Below are positions 40,315-50,917 of a DNA stretch of 64,000 nt, in pieces. The stretch is from Ideonella aquatica. GTDB lineage: Bacteria; Pseudomonadota; Gammaproteobacteria; Burkholderiales; Burkholderiaceae_C. The stretch lies in the NCBI RefSeq assembly GCF_018069755.1, contig NZ_JAGQDE010000013.1:82939-146938 (forward strand). Direction: 5' to 3'. The notes under the pieces are model-generated. The model did no database searches and was not told the origin of the DNA. It was given only the letters and a program-made list of their open reading frames with translations. Each line of letters opens with the position of its first letter. The first letter of the stretch is position 1. Position numbers and translations under genes: made by a program.

Positions 40315-40791
40315 ATGACGCTGAGTCTAGCTGCGGAAGAAGTCCTTCGGGATTGCGAGAATGCACTGAGTTTCCTCCAGGAGGAAACCGATCCTAGCAA
40401 GTTCAGGCTCTTCTGGCTGGCCGCTGTTGCAGGGCTTCGATCGGTTGGACACGTCCTCGACAAGGTAGATTCGTTGGAACAGCCGAAGCTCGGCGCAGCA
40501 GCCAGAGCTGCCTATAGTCGATGGAAGCAGGAGCCAGAAAACAATCAGATATTTTGGCAATTCATTGATAATGAGAGAAATTCTCTTCTCAAAGAGGGTG
40601 AGCCTGCGGTATATCCTGTTCCTCATCGACTTTTGATCGATGCAGATTTCGTCTACGACGGCGACTTCGATTTATTCGCTCCAATACTTAAGGGACCGTA
40701 CATCGGGGAGGATTGCCGTGACGTTCTTGGCCTTGCGGTTTCTTGGTGGAAGGAACAAATCAATGCGATTAAACGCGAAGCTCAAATCTAG
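40315..40791 (+). CDS. hypothetical protein
   Basis: The 158-residue soluble protein begins MTLSLAAEEVLRDCENAL and contains FRLFWLAAVAGLRSVGHVLDKVD and WQFIDNERNSLLKEGE. These form a helical pattern I associate with unknown cassette proteins. No catalytic motif is visible. Composition is low-GC, and the gene is separated from its neighbours by about 150 bases on each side. Confidence 0.55.
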   Translation: MTLSLAAEEVLRDCENALSFLQEETDPSKFRLFWLAAVAGLRSVGHVLDKVDSLEQPKLGAAARAAYSRWKQEPENNQIFWQFIDNERNSLLKEGEPAVYPVPHRLLIDADFVYDGDFDLFAPILKGPYIGEDCRDVLGLAVSWWKEQINAIKREAQI

Positions 40792-40941
40792 TCGCTCGGA
40801 CTGCACCACCGTTCCACCCTAAGTCCACAAGCGAGTCATCGCTGGGCGCGACCACGTGTCTGCGGCCAAGCAGTTTCAAGATAGGGCATCACCAGTAGGT
40901 CCGCACATTTTCATAAGCCGTTAGAAGGCAAGGAGGAGTCC

Positions 40942-41352
40942 GTGGCTCTAATCAAATGTCCTGAGTGTTCGACTCAAGTTTCCGATAAAGCAGCGAGTTG
41001 CCCTTCCTGCGGCTACCCTCTCGCCGATGCAACTCCCGTTGAAGGCGGCGTCCAGGCACAACGAACGCCGGCTCAAGTAAATTATCCTCCTACTGTGAAA
41101 ATATCAAAAAGCAGGGGCGCATACATCATCCTTGGAATTTTGTTCGGGTACATTGGCTTTCATAATTTTTATTCAGGACACAATCTGCGAGGCGCAGTGA
41201 AATTTGGAGTCTTCATCCTCACTTTCGCCCTGGATGCTTCCACGCGCTTTTATACAGGATTCTCAATTGTTGCGATGGTGATATTTGCACTCTGGTCTCT
41301 TATTGAAATCGTCACCGTCAAGAACGATGCTGCCGGATACTCAATGTCTTAG
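40942..41352 (+). CDS. zinc-ribbon and TM2-domain membrane protein
   Basis: The 136-residue protein has an N-terminal zinc ribbon with two CxxC pairs (CPECS and CPSCG, residues about 6-22). TM2-type helices with GAYIILGILFGYIGFHNFYSG follow. The start is a GTG with an AGGAGGAG site, 13 bases after GCCGTTAGAAGGC, which looks like an integron core site. It is low-GC. TM2 proteins are of unknown function. It is the last of the six island genes. Confidence 0.65.
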   Translation: MALIKCPECSTQVSDKAASCPSCGYPLADATPVEGGVQAQRTPAQVNYPPTVKISKSRGAYIILGILFGYIGFHNFYSGHNLRGAVKFGVFILTFALDASTRFYTGFSIVAMVIFALWSLIEIVTVKNDAAGYSMS

Positions 41353-41480
41353 CTATTTATGGTGGAATTCATTGTACTTTGGTCGGACCTGCGAATTTCA
41401 AAAGTCGACCCCGACGGAGCCTCAGCGCTGACGCAGTATTGACAACGGTGGTGTCGGCGTATTGAGCTCGTGTCCGCTGT

Positions 41481-42947
41481 TCAGGGATGCGCCGCAATCA
41501 CCTCCGCCACCGCCGCCGTCAACCTTGTCCCATACCCCATGTGCAGAAACTCATTCGGCCCATGCGCATTGCTCTTGGGCCCCAGCACGCCGCAGACCAT
41601 CATCTGCGCCGCCGGGAAGCCCTGTTGCAGCAGGTTCATCAGCGGGATGGTGCCGCCCTGGCCGATGAAGCCCAGCGGGGCGCCGAAGTGGCGGCGTGAA
41701 GCGCGGTCCATGGACTGCTCCAGCCACGGCGCCAGTGAGGGCGCGTTCCAGCCGGTGGCGCCCCAGTTGTCCATGCGGCCGTCGGGCTCGAAGGTGACCT
41801 TGGCGTTGTAGGGCGCGTTGTCTTCCAGCAGCGCCTTCAGCGCCACCGCGGCCTCGTGGCCGGGCACCAGCGGGGGCAGGCGCAGGCTCAGCTTGAAGGC
41901 GGTGTAGGGGCGCAGCACGTTGCCGGCGTTGGCCAGCGCGGGCATGCCGTCGACCCCGGTGATGCTGAGCGTGGGGCGCCAGGTGCGGTTCAGCAGCGCC
42001 TCGACCGGGTCGGTGGTGGTGGGCAGGGTGAAGCCGCCGTCGGCGCCGCAGGCCCAGGGGTAGCGCTTCCAGACCTCGTCGCCCAGGATGGCGGCGGTGG
42101 CGCGGGCCTGGGCGATGCGGTCGGTGGGGATCTCGCAGTGGAAGGCGGCGGGCAGCAGGCGGCCGCTCTGGGACTCTTCCAGCCGGTCCAGCACCATGCG
42201 CATGATGCGGAAGGTGGAGGGCACCAGGCCGCTGGCGTCGCCCGAGTGGATGCCTTCGGTCAGGATCTCCACCTTCAGCGTGCCGGTGATGTTGCCGCGC
42301 AGGCTGGAGGTCAGCCACAGCTGGTCGTAGTTGCCGGCGCCCGAGTCCAGGCAGACCACCAGGCTGACGTCGCCCAGGCGGCCCTTCAGGGCGTCCAGGT
42401 AGGCGGGCAGGTCGTACGAGCCCGATTCCTCGCAGGTCTCGATCAGGCCGACGATGCGCGGGTGCGGCACGCCTTGCGCCTTCAGCGCCTCGATGGCGCT
42501 GATGCTGGCGTAGATGGCGTAGCCGTCGTCGGCGCCGCCGCGGCCATAGAGCTTGCCGTCCTCGATCTTGGGCGTCCAGGGGCCCAGGTCGGAGCGCCAG
42601 CCGCTGAACTCGGGCTGCTTGTCCAGGTGGCCGTACATCAGCACCGTTTGCGTGCTGCCGGCCTTGGTGGCGTCCAGCTCGAAAAAGATGACCGGCGTGC
42701 GGCCTTCCAGGCGCAGCACCTCCAGCCGCAGGCCGGGCACCTTGCGGCCCTCCACCCAGGCGGCGGCGTCGCGCACCACGCGGTCGATCAGGCCGTGGGC
42801 CGACCAGTCGGCGTCGAACATCGGGCTCTTGGCGGGCACGGCGATGTAGTCAACCAACTGCGGCACGATGCGCTCGCGCCAGGCGGTGTCGACAAACTCG
42901 CCCAGCAGGGCGGGATCGAGCGGGGGCAGGGTTTCTGGAGCGTTCAT
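41481..42947 (-). CDS. M20-family dipeptidase/metallopeptidase
   Basis: The 488-residue protein is an M20 zinc peptidase: MYGHLDKQPEFSGW (metal His and catalytic Asp), GRGGADDGYAIYA (bridging Asp), ETCEESGS (catalytic Glu) and VCLDSGAGNYD. A dimerisation domain with HSGDASG follows at residues about 240-370. It hydrolyses dipeptides or N-acyl amino acids in the cytoplasm; no signal peptide is present. The ATG at 42947 was chosen; the longer frame to 43025 runs into the divergent promoter. Confidence 0.85.
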   Translation of the reverse strand: MNAPETLPPLDPALLGEFVDTAWRERIVPQLVDYIAVPAKSPMFDADWSAHGLIDRVVRDAAAWVEGRKVPGLRLEVLRLEGRTPVIFFELDATKAGSTQTVLMYGHLDKQPEFSGWRSDLGPWTPKIEDGKLYGRGGADDGYAIYASISAIEALKAQGVPHPRIVGLIETCEESGSYDLPAYLDALKGRLGDVSLVVCLDSGAGNYDQLWLTSSLRGNITGTLKVEILTEGIHSGDASGLVPSTFRIMRMVLDRLEESQSGRLLPAAFHCEIPTDRIAQARATAAILGDEVWKRYPWACGADGGFTLPTTTDPVEALLNRTWRPTLSITGVDGMPALANAGNVLRPYTAFKLSLRLPPLVPGHEAAVALKALLEDNAPYNAKVTFEPDGRMDNWGATGWNAPSLAPWLEQSMDRASRRHFGAPLGFIGQGGTIPLMNLLQQGFPAAQMMVCGVLGPKSNAHGPNEFLHMGYGTRLTAAVAEVIAAHP

Positions 42948-43039
42948 GCGAAGAAATCCGGGGGGATCGACGTACACACGGATTGTGCGCCGGTCCGGCT
43001 GCACTATGCTCGGTAACACCTGCATCGCGAGGAGGGATC

Positions 43040-44203
43040 ATGGGCGTCGACGACATCGGCCGCCGGCAAGGGCTGGCCCGCCTGCTGGCAGGCGGCTGGG
43101 CGCTGGCCACGGGCCGCGCGGCGCAGGCCCAGCTCACGCCGGGCGTCACGCCCCAGGCCATCCTGGTCGGCCAGGTGCTGTCGATGCAGGCCGGTCGCAA
43201 TGAGCACGGCGCGGCCACCCGCCAGGGCGTCGAGGCCGGCGTGCGGCGCATCAATGCCGAGGGCGGCATCCTCGGGCGCCAGCTGGTGATCCGGGTGGCC
43301 GACGACGAGGCCAAGTCCGAGCAGGCCGAGGCCCTGGCCCACCAGCTGGTGGCCGACGGTATGTTCCTGCTGTTCGGCTCGATCGAGGGCGGCCCCAGCA
43401 ATGCGGTGATGAAGGCGGCGATTGCCAAGAACGTGCCCTTTTTTGCGCCGATGGCCGGCTCGCCCACGCTGCGTCGGCCGCTGCAGCCGCTGGTGTTTCC
43501 GGTGCGCGCCGAGCACCGCGACGAGTTCCGTGCGCTGCTGGCCTACGGCCACAGCCTGGGCATGCGCCGCGCCGCTTTTTTGCAGGCGGACACCGAGGTC
43601 GGCCGCCTGCACCTGGCCAATGTGCAGCGGGCCTGCGCCGACCTGGGCATGCCGCCACCGCTGGCGCTGCCGGTGGGCGGCGAGGCCAGCGACGCACAGA
43701 TCACCGCCATGGTCCAGAGCGTGCGCGAGGCCCGCTGCGAGCTGATCTTCAACCACGGCTCGATCGGCGTGTATGAGCGCCTGATCCGCGCGCTGCGCCA
43801 GGCCGGCCTGGGCATCGCCTGCTATGGCGTCAACTCGGGTTCGGCGCAGCTGGCCAAGCGCCTGGGCGAGCTGTCGCACGGCATGCTGTTCACGCAAGTC
43901 GTGCCCTCGCCCTGGGAGCGCAAGACGGCGCTCACCCGCGAATACCAGGCCGACTTCCGCGCCGCCTTTCCCGACCCCGAGTTCTCCTACGGCAGCCTGG
44001 AGGGCTACCTCAGCGTGCGTGCGCTGGCCGAGGCCTTGCGCCGCAGCGGGCGCGACCTCACGCGGCCGGGCCTGGTGCGCGCGCTGGAGACGGCCAGCTA
44101 CGAGGTGGCCGGCTTCAAGCTGCGCTACACGCGCGAGGAGCGCATCGGCTCCAGCTTTGTCGACACCGCCCTGGTCACGCGCGACGGGCGCTTTCGCCAC
44201 TGA
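43040..44203 (+). CDS. periplasmic leucine-type ABC substrate-binding protein
   Basis: The 387-residue protein has a signal peptide region (ARLLAGGWALATGRAAQAQ) and the periplasmic-binding fold of the LivJ family: ILVGQVLSMQAGRNEHG, GVEAGVRRINAEGGILGRQLVIRVADDEAKSEQA. Such proteins capture branched-chain amino acids, amides or aromatic acids for ABC transport. No permease or ATPase gene is adjacent, so it is an orphan or works as a sensor subunit. A GAGGAGGGATC site precedes the ATG. Confidence 0.8.
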   Translation: MGVDDIGRRQGLARLLAGGWALATGRAAQAQLTPGVTPQAILVGQVLSMQAGRNEHGAATRQGVEAGVRRINAEGGILGRQLVIRVADDEAKSEQAEALAHQLVADGMFLLFGSIEGGPSNAVMKAAIAKNVPFFAPMAGSPTLRRPLQPLVFPVRAEHRDEFRALLAYGHSLGMRRAAFLQADTEVGRLHLANVQRACADLGMPPPLALPVGGEASDAQITAMVQSVREARCELIFNHGSIGVYERLIRALRQAGLGIACYGVNSGSAQLAKRLGELSHGMLFTQVVPSPWERKTALTREYQADFRAAFPDPEFSYGSLEGYLSVRALAEALRRSGRDLTRPGLVRALETASYEVAGFKLRYTREERIGSSFVDTALVTRDGRFRH

Positions 44204-44218
44204 CGGCGACGCGCGCGC

Positions 44219-45067
44219 TCAGATCCCGGCCGGCCAGCGCGCGTCCAGCCAGGCCAGCAGCTCGGCCATCACCTCGGCCCGCTCGGGCTCGTGGAAGATC
44301 TCGTGGGCCAGGCCGGGCCACTCGCGCGTGCTGACCACCGCGGTGGGCGCCTGCTGCGCGAAACGGGCGCTGCCGGCCGGCGCCACGCAGCGGTCGGCGC
44401 CGGCCCACATCAGCAGCGTGGGCACCGACCAGCGCGGGGCCACCGCCTGCACCGCCGGGCCGGCCTGGGCCAGGAAGCGGCCCAGCCGGCCGCTGATGCG
44501 GTCATGCACCAGCGGGTCGGCCAGGTAGCCGGCCACTACCGCGGGGTCGCGTGAGATCCAGGCGGCGTCCAGCCCGTTGCCCACGCACAGCGAGGGCAGC
44601 AGCCGCGGCACCAGCGCCAGCAGCAGGCGTTGCAGCGCATTGGCGCCGATGTCCAGTGCCGGCGAGGACAGCACCAGCGCATCCACCGGCTGCCACCACG
44701 CGGCCGGCTGCGCCGCCAGGCCCTCGGCCACGTAGCGCGCCGCCACCGCGCCGCCCATGCTGTGGCCCAGCAGCACCAGCGGCCCTGTGCCAGCGGCGCG
44801 CACCACGGTGATCATCCGCCCCAGGTCGACCAGCAGGCTGTCATCGGCGGCGATCAGGCCGCGCGTGCCGCCCGACTGGCCGTGACCACGCTGGTCATAG
44901 GCCGCCACGCGCCAGCCGTGGCTGCACAGGGTCTGGGCCAGCTCCTCGTGGCGGCCGGCGTGTTCGCCCAGGCCATGCACCAGCAACACCTGGCCGCGCG
45001 GGGCGTCGGCGTCCCACAGGCGGGTGTGCAGGGTCAGGCCATCGGCGGTGTGGATCGCGTCGCTCAT
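44219..45067 (-). CDS. monoacylglycerol lipase/lysophospholipase-like alpha/beta hydrolase
   Basis: The 282-residue protein has VLLVHGLGEHAGRHEEL (oxyanion region), YDQRGHGQSGG, the nucleophile elbow GHSMGG near residue 110, the acid in WAGADRCVAP and the His in GLAHEIFHEP. This is the PldB/monoglyceride lipase pattern. It probably cleaves monoacylglycerols or lysophospholipids in the cytoplasm. A long in-frame extension beyond 45067 overlaps the EAL gene and is a shadow. Confidence 0.85.
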   Translation of the reverse strand: MSDAIHTADGLTLHTRLWDADAPRGQVLLVHGLGEHAGRHEELAQTLCSHGWRVAAYDQRGHGQSGGTRGLIAADDSLLVDLGRMITVVRAAGTGPLVLLGHSMGGAVAARYVAEGLAAQPAAWWQPVDALVLSSPALDIGANALQRLLLALVPRLLPSLCVGNGLDAAWISRDPAVVAGYLADPLVHDRISGRLGRFLAQAGPAVQAVAPRWSVPTLLMWAGADRCVAPAGSARFAQQAPTAVVSTREWPGLAHEIFHEPERAEVMAELLAWLDARWPAGI

Positions 45068-45102
45068 GGGCAGGTCTTCTTGCGGCTGATGGGCACAGTC
45101 TC

Positions 45103-47517
45103 TCATCCCGCCCAGGCGGTGGGCCGGCCCCACAGAAAGCCCTGGGCGCGCGGCACACCCAGGCCGGCCAGGCAGGCCGCCTGGCGTGGATGCTCCAGGC
45201 CCTCGGCCACCAGGTCCAGCGACAAGGCCTGCGCCAAGCCCACCAGCAGCGCGACGATGGCCTCGCTGGGCCGGTCCTCCGGCAGGCGCTGGACAAAGCT
45301 GCGGTCGATCTTCAGCACATCCACCGGCAGGCTGCGCAGATAGGCCAGCGACGAGTAGCCGGTGCCGAAGTCGTCCAGCGCGACGCGCACGCCCAGCGCG
45401 CGGGCGGCGCGCAGGCCGTCCAGCGCCGGCCCTTGCGCCTCCAGCAGCGAGGCCTCGGTCAGCTCCAGCTCCAGCAGCGACGGTGGCACGCCGGTCTCGG
45501 CCAGCAGGCGCTGCAGCGTGGGCACAAAGCCGGCCGCGCCCCAGGTGCGCGCGCTCAGGTTGACCGCCACCGGCACCGCCCGCCCGGTGCGCCGGGCGTC
45601 GGCCGCCCAGGCCAGCGCCTGGGCCAGCATCCAGCGGTCGATCTCGACCACCAGGCCGCTGTCCTCGGCCACGTCGATGAAGTCGACCGGCCCGAGCAGG
45701 CCGCGCTGCGGATGCTGCCAGCGCACCAGCGCCTCCACGCCCACCCGCGGGCCATCGGCCGTCAGCGCCACCTGCGGCTGCTGCCAGGCGCGCAGCTCGC
45801 CGTGGCGCAGCGCGCGGCGCAGGTCGGCCTCGGTGCGGGTGCGGGCCAGCTGTTCCTCGCGCAGGCGCGGGTGGTAGGCGCGCAGCCGCCGCCCGCCGGC
45901 CGGCAGCGGGCCGGCCGAGGCCAGCTCGGCCTGCTGCAGCAGCTGGTCGGACTGCAGGCCATCGGCCGGGAACCGGCTCCAGCCGATCGACACCGCCAGC
46001 GGCGTGCCGGTGCCGCTGGGCAGTGCCTGCACCCGGTTGCACAGCACCTGGGCCCAGGCGGCGGGGTCGTCCAGTGCGCTGCTGTCGTCGCAGCACAGCA
46101 CGAACTGGCCGTCGCGGTGGACAAACACCGAGCCCTCGCCCATCTGGTCCAGCAGCCAGCGGCCCACCTGGCGCAGCACGCCGTCCACGCCGCCGGGCCC
46201 GATCACCGCCGCCAGCTCCTGCAGCTGCGGCAGGCACAGCGACACCACCAGCAGCCGCGACACCGAATGCAGCCGCTGCGGCAGCGCATGCTCCAGCGCG
46301 CGCCGGTTGGCCAGCAGCGTGACACTGTCGCGCTCGGCCAGCCAGCGCACGCGCGACTCGGCCTCGTCCAGCGCCCGGGTGGCCTCGGCCACGCGGCGGT
46401 CCAGCGCGGCGTGGCGGCTTTCGCGGTCGCGCTGGTCGGCGTGTTCGCGGGCATGCATCAGCACTGAATCGATGCCTTCGGCCAGGTCGTCCAGCACCCG
46501 GGCACCGGACTCGCGCCGACGCTCGGCCAGCTCGCCGGACAGGCGCGCCGCGCTGGACCACAGGCCCAGCGCGGCGGCCTGCTCGGCCAGAAAGGCCAGC
46601 GCCTCTTCGCGGTAGAGCGGGCGGCCCTCGCGGTCCAGCCGCCGCCGCGCCAGCTCGGCCAGGCGCATGGCCTGGCGGTGCCGGCCTTCCACCGCCAGCA
46701 CGCGGCCATGGTTCAACGCCAGTGCGGCCAGCAGGCGGCGCAGGCCGTGGCGGCGTTGCAGCGCCCGCGCGCGCTGCCAGGCCTGGCGCGCCGGACCGGC
46801 CTGGCCCAAGGCCGCCCGCGCCCAGGCCAGGTTGCACCACAGCACCGCGTGGGCCAGCGGCCACTGCGCGATGTCGGGCTCGGCCAGGCCGCGCTGCAGC
46901 TCGCGCTCGGCCTGCGCCGGCTGGCGCGCCAGCAAGGCGCAGTAGCCCAGGTTGGCGGCCACGCGCACGCGCCAGCCGGCCGGCACCTCGGTGCCCATCA
47001 GCGCCAGCGCCTCCTGGTAGGCGGCGCGGGTGGTGTCGAGCTGCGCCAGGTGCACATGCAGCAGGCCGGCGGTGAACAGCGCCGCACCGCGCTGACGGTC
47101 CAGCCCGTGCTCGCGCGCCAGCACCATGGCTTCGCGCAGATAGGCTGAGGCATAGACAAAGCGGCCCAGCTGGATCTGCGCGTCGCCCAGGGCGGTCAGG
47201 GCCGCCACGGTGCGATCGGGTCGGCCGCGCTGGCGCAGCTCGGGCATCAGCTGCACCAGGGCCTCGGCGGCGCCCAGCCAGTCGCCCTCGATCTCGCGCA
47301 CCTGGGCGGCGAGCAGGGCGCCGTCGAGCTGGTCGTCGGTGGCGCCAGCCGGGGCCACCAGGTCGCGCGCCTGCGCCACCACCGCTGCCAGGCCGTGGGT
47401 GCCCTGGTGCAGTGCGCGCTGCAGCCGCTCGAACAACGGGCCCAGGTTGTGGCCGCGGCGCGTCAGAGCCTCCAGCTCAGCCGCCCACGGCGCTGCCCGG
47501 TCCAAGTCCTCGTCCAT
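45103..47517 (-). CDS. cyclic-di-GMP phosphodiesterase (EAL) with degenerate GGDEF and TPR-like N-terminus
   Basis: Residues 1-350 are helical repeats like TPRs (AAYQEALALMG, LAEPDIAQWPLAHAVLW). A degenerate GGDEF domain follows (RDGQFVLC in place of GGDEF), so cyclase activity is unlikely. The C-terminal EAL domain keeps its residues: VEALVRW, NLSARTW, ELTEASLL, DDFGTGYSSL, KIDRSF, AEGLE and QGF. It should therefore hydrolyse cyclic di-GMP. There is no membrane segment or signal peptide. The TPR part may sense a protein partner. Confidence 0.85.
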   Translation of the reverse strand: MDEDLDRAAPWAAELEALTRRGHNLGPLFERLQRALHQGTHGLAAVVAQARDLVAPAGATDDQLDGALLAAQVREIEGDWLGAAEALVQLMPELRQRGRPDRTVAALTALGDAQIQLGRFVYASAYLREAMVLAREHGLDRQRGAALFTAGLLHVHLAQLDTTRAAYQEALALMGTEVPAGWRVRVAANLGYCALLARQPAQAERELQRGLAEPDIAQWPLAHAVLWCNLAWARAALGQAGPARQAWQRARALQRRHGLRRLLAALALNHGRVLAVEGRHRQAMRLAELARRRLDREGRPLYREEALAFLAEQAAALGLWSSAARLSGELAERRRESGARVLDDLAEGIDSVLMHAREHADQRDRESRHAALDRRVAEATRALDEAESRVRWLAERDSVTLLANRRALEHALPQRLHSVSRLLVVSLCLPQLQELAAVIGPGGVDGVLRQVGRWLLDQMGEGSVFVHRDGQFVLCCDDSSALDDPAAWAQVLCNRVQALPSGTGTPLAVSIGWSRFPADGLQSDQLLQQAELASAGPLPAGGRRLRAYHPRLREEQLARTRTEADLRRALRHGELRAWQQPQVALTADGPRVGVEALVRWQHPQRGLLGPVDFIDVAEDSGLVVEIDRWMLAQALAWAADARRTGRAVPVAVNLSARTWGAAGFVPTLQRLLAETGVPPSLLELELTEASLLEAQGPALDGLRAARALGVRVALDDFGTGYSSLAYLRSLPVDVLKIDRSFVQRLPEDRPSEAIVALLVGLAQALSLDLVAEGLEHPRQAACLAGLGVPRAQGFLWGRPTAWAG

Positions 47518-47644
47518 GTGTCCTCCCAGGGCCGATGATGCGTGGTGCGGTGGGCGCAGCGCAAGATGCTGACGCCCGACCGTTGTCCCGACCGCGACAC
47601 CAGGGCAGACGCCCCCGCGCTATGGTCCGACCCAGGAGACTTCG

Positions 47645-48478
47645 ATGACCGATACCCCCGCCTTCACCTGCCACACCGACACCGACAGCGGCGTCACCGA
47701 GCTGCAGCTGTGCCGGCCCGAGCGGCTCAATGCGCTGGACCCGGCCCTGTTTCGCGCGCTGCGCCAGACCGTGCAGGCGCTGGACGCCGCCGGCACCACC
47801 CGCGTGCTGCTGATCAGCTCCACCGGCAAGCACTTCAGCGCCGGCATGGCGCTGGATGTGTTTGCCTCGGACCTGGCGCTGCTGTCCACCGCCACCGCGC
47901 GCCAGCGCCAGGCCTTCCAGAGCGGCCTGCGGGCGCTGATGGAGGACCTGGACGTGCTGGACAGCGCGCGCTTCCCGGTGATCTGCGCGGTGCAGGGCGG
48001 CTGCATCGGCGGCGCGCTGGACCTGGCGGCGGCCTGCGACATCCGGGTGTGCAGCGCCGATGCCTTCTTCACGATCCAGGAGATCGTCATCGGCATGGCG
48101 GCCGACATGGGCTCGCTGCAGCGCCTGCCGAAGATCCTGCCGCAGGGCCTGGTGCGCCAGATGGCCTACACCGGCGAGCGGCTCGATGCCCAGCGCGCGC
48201 TGGCCCACGGCCTGGTCAACGCGGTGCTGCCCGATGCCGCGGCGCTGCGCGAGCACGCGCTGGCGCTGGCGCGCGAGATCGCCGCCAAGAGCCCGCTGGC
48301 GATCGCCACCAGCAAGCAGGCGCTGAACTACGCCCGCGACCACGGCGTGGCCGATGCGCTGGCGCAGATGCGCCTGCTGCAGAGCGCGGCCTTTGACATC
48401 GAGGAAATGGGCCGCGCCATCGCCGCCTGGAAGGACAAGCGCCCCGGCGACTTCGAGCCGCTGGCGCCGACCGCCTGA
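47645..48478 (+). CDS. enoyl-CoA hydratase/isomerase family protein, dienoyl-CoA isomerase-like
   Basis: The 277-residue crotonase has RPERLNALDPALF, an oxyanion GKHFSAGMALDVFASD and GGCIGGALDLAAACDIRV. The segment EIVIGMAADMGSLQRLPK, with an Asp in AADMG, is typical of delta3,5-delta2,4-dienoyl-CoA isomerases rather than ordinary hydratases. It would act in oxidation of unsaturated fatty acids. An AGGAGAC site precedes the ATG. It is convergent with glpK, 0 bases apart. Confidence 0.82.
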   Translation: MTDTPAFTCHTDTDSGVTELQLCRPERLNALDPALFRALRQTVQALDAAGTTRVLLISSTGKHFSAGMALDVFASDLALLSTATARQRQAFQSGLRALMEDLDVLDSARFPVICAVQGGCIGGALDLAAACDIRVCSADAFFTIQEIVIGMAADMGSLQRLPKILPQGLVRQMAYTGERLDAQRALAHGLVNAVLPDAAALREHALALAREIAAKSPLAIATSKQALNYARDHGVADALAQMRLLQSAAFDIEEMGRAIAAWKDKRPGDFEPLAPTA

Positions 48479-49972
<1,494 letters not shown>

Positions 49973-49992
49973 GCGCGTCTCCTTGTGATTCT

Positions 49993-50757
49993 TTAGCCAG
50001 CCACTTCGACCTGCACACCCGCCTCGGCCAGCAGGCCGGGGAAGGGGGCCGGCGGCGGCGCGTCGGTGAACAGCAGGTCGATCTGGTCCATGCGGCCGAG
50101 CTCGACCATCGCCGGCCGGTTGAACTTGCTGTGGTCGGTGGCCAGCCAGACCTCGCGGCTGTGCTCGATGATCGCGCGCGCCACCTGCACCTCGCGGTAA
50201 TCGTAGTCGCGCAGCGTGCCGTCGGCCTCGATGCCGCTGATGCCGATCAGGCCGATGTCGACGCGGAACTGGCGGATCAGGTCCACCGCCGCGGCGCCGA
50301 CGATGCCGCGGTCGCGGTGGCGCACCACGCCGCCGGTGACGATGACCTCGCAGTCCGGGTTGGCGGCCAGGATGGTGGCCACGTTCAGGTTGTTGGTGAT
50401 CACCCGCAGGCCCTGGTGCTGCAGCAGCTCGCGCGCGATGGCCTCGGTGGTGGTGCCCAGGTTGATCAGCAGCGAGCTGCCGTTGGGCACGCGCTGCGCC
50501 ACCGCGCGGGCGATGCGCTGCTTGGCGTCGGCGTGCAGCATCTCGCGCTGGCGGTAGGCGATGTTCTCGGTGGTGGAGCTGGGCACGCGCACACCGCCGT
50601 GGTAGCGCGACAGCAGCCCGGCCTCGGCCAGCAGCTTCACATCCCGGCGCACCGTCTGCAGCGTCACGCCGAAGCGCTCGGCCAGCGCCTCCACGCTCAT
50701 CACGCCGTGCTGGCGCACGGCCTCAAGCAGTTCCGATTGGCGGGGATTGGGCGTCAT
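49993..50757 (-). CDS. glpR: glycerol 3-phosphate regulon repressor (DeoR family)
   Basis: The 254-residue DeoR-family protein has a helix-turn-helix at residues about 5-60 ([38 protein letters not shown]) and a sugar-phosphate sensing domain with [19 protein letters not shown] and [15 protein letters not shown]. GlpR represses glp genes unless glycerol 3-phosphate is present. It is divergent from glpD and precedes glpK. Direct repeats in the intergenic region are likely sites for it. Confidence 0.9.
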   Translation of the reverse strand: MTPNPRQSELLEAVRQHGVMSVEALAERFGVTLQTVRRDVKLLAEAGLLSRYHGGVRVPSSTTENIAYRQREMLHADAKQRIARAVAQRVPNGSSLLINLGTTTEAIARELLQHQGLRVITNNLNVATILAANPDCEVIVTGGVVRHRDRGIVGAAAVDLIRQFRVDIGLIGISGIEADGTLRDYDYREVQVARAIIEHSREVWLATDHSKFNRPAMVELGRMDQIDLLFTDAPPPAPFPGLLAEAGVQVEVAG

Positions 50758-50802
50758 GGCGGCATCGATGGTACGACCGGAGTCCCCCGGCGTCGCGAGC
50801 CT

Positions 50803-50852
50803 AAACGAACCAAAGCGAAAACAAACAGCTGAAATTCCTATTGCAAACGAAC
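50803..50852. promoter_or_regulatory. candidate GlpR operator repeats in the glpR-glpD intergenic region
   Basis: AAACGAAC occurs at 50803-50810 and again at 50845-50852, starts 42 bases apart (four helical turns). A related AAGCGAAAA lies between them at 50813-50821. The region is markedly more AT-rich than the genes around it. DeoR-type glycerol repressors bind repeated half sites of this general kind. Binding is inferred from repeat and position. Confidence 0.5.
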
Positions 50853-50917
50853 ATAGACTGGGCTAAAAAGAAAAAAGAAGAACGCGACCCCCTGGTTGCC
50901 CGCTGGAGACATTGCCC

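Noticed and set aside
40920..40926. GTTAGAA as a true integron core site before the TM2 gene
   Set aside because: It misses the final pyrimidine of GTTRRRY and no matching left boxes were found in the gap, so it was used only as weak support for the island.
44219..46864. A fusion of the hydrolase with 600 upstream residues
   Set aside because: The upstream part is a frame-shifted shadow of the EAL gene; the hydrolase starts at the ATG at 45067.
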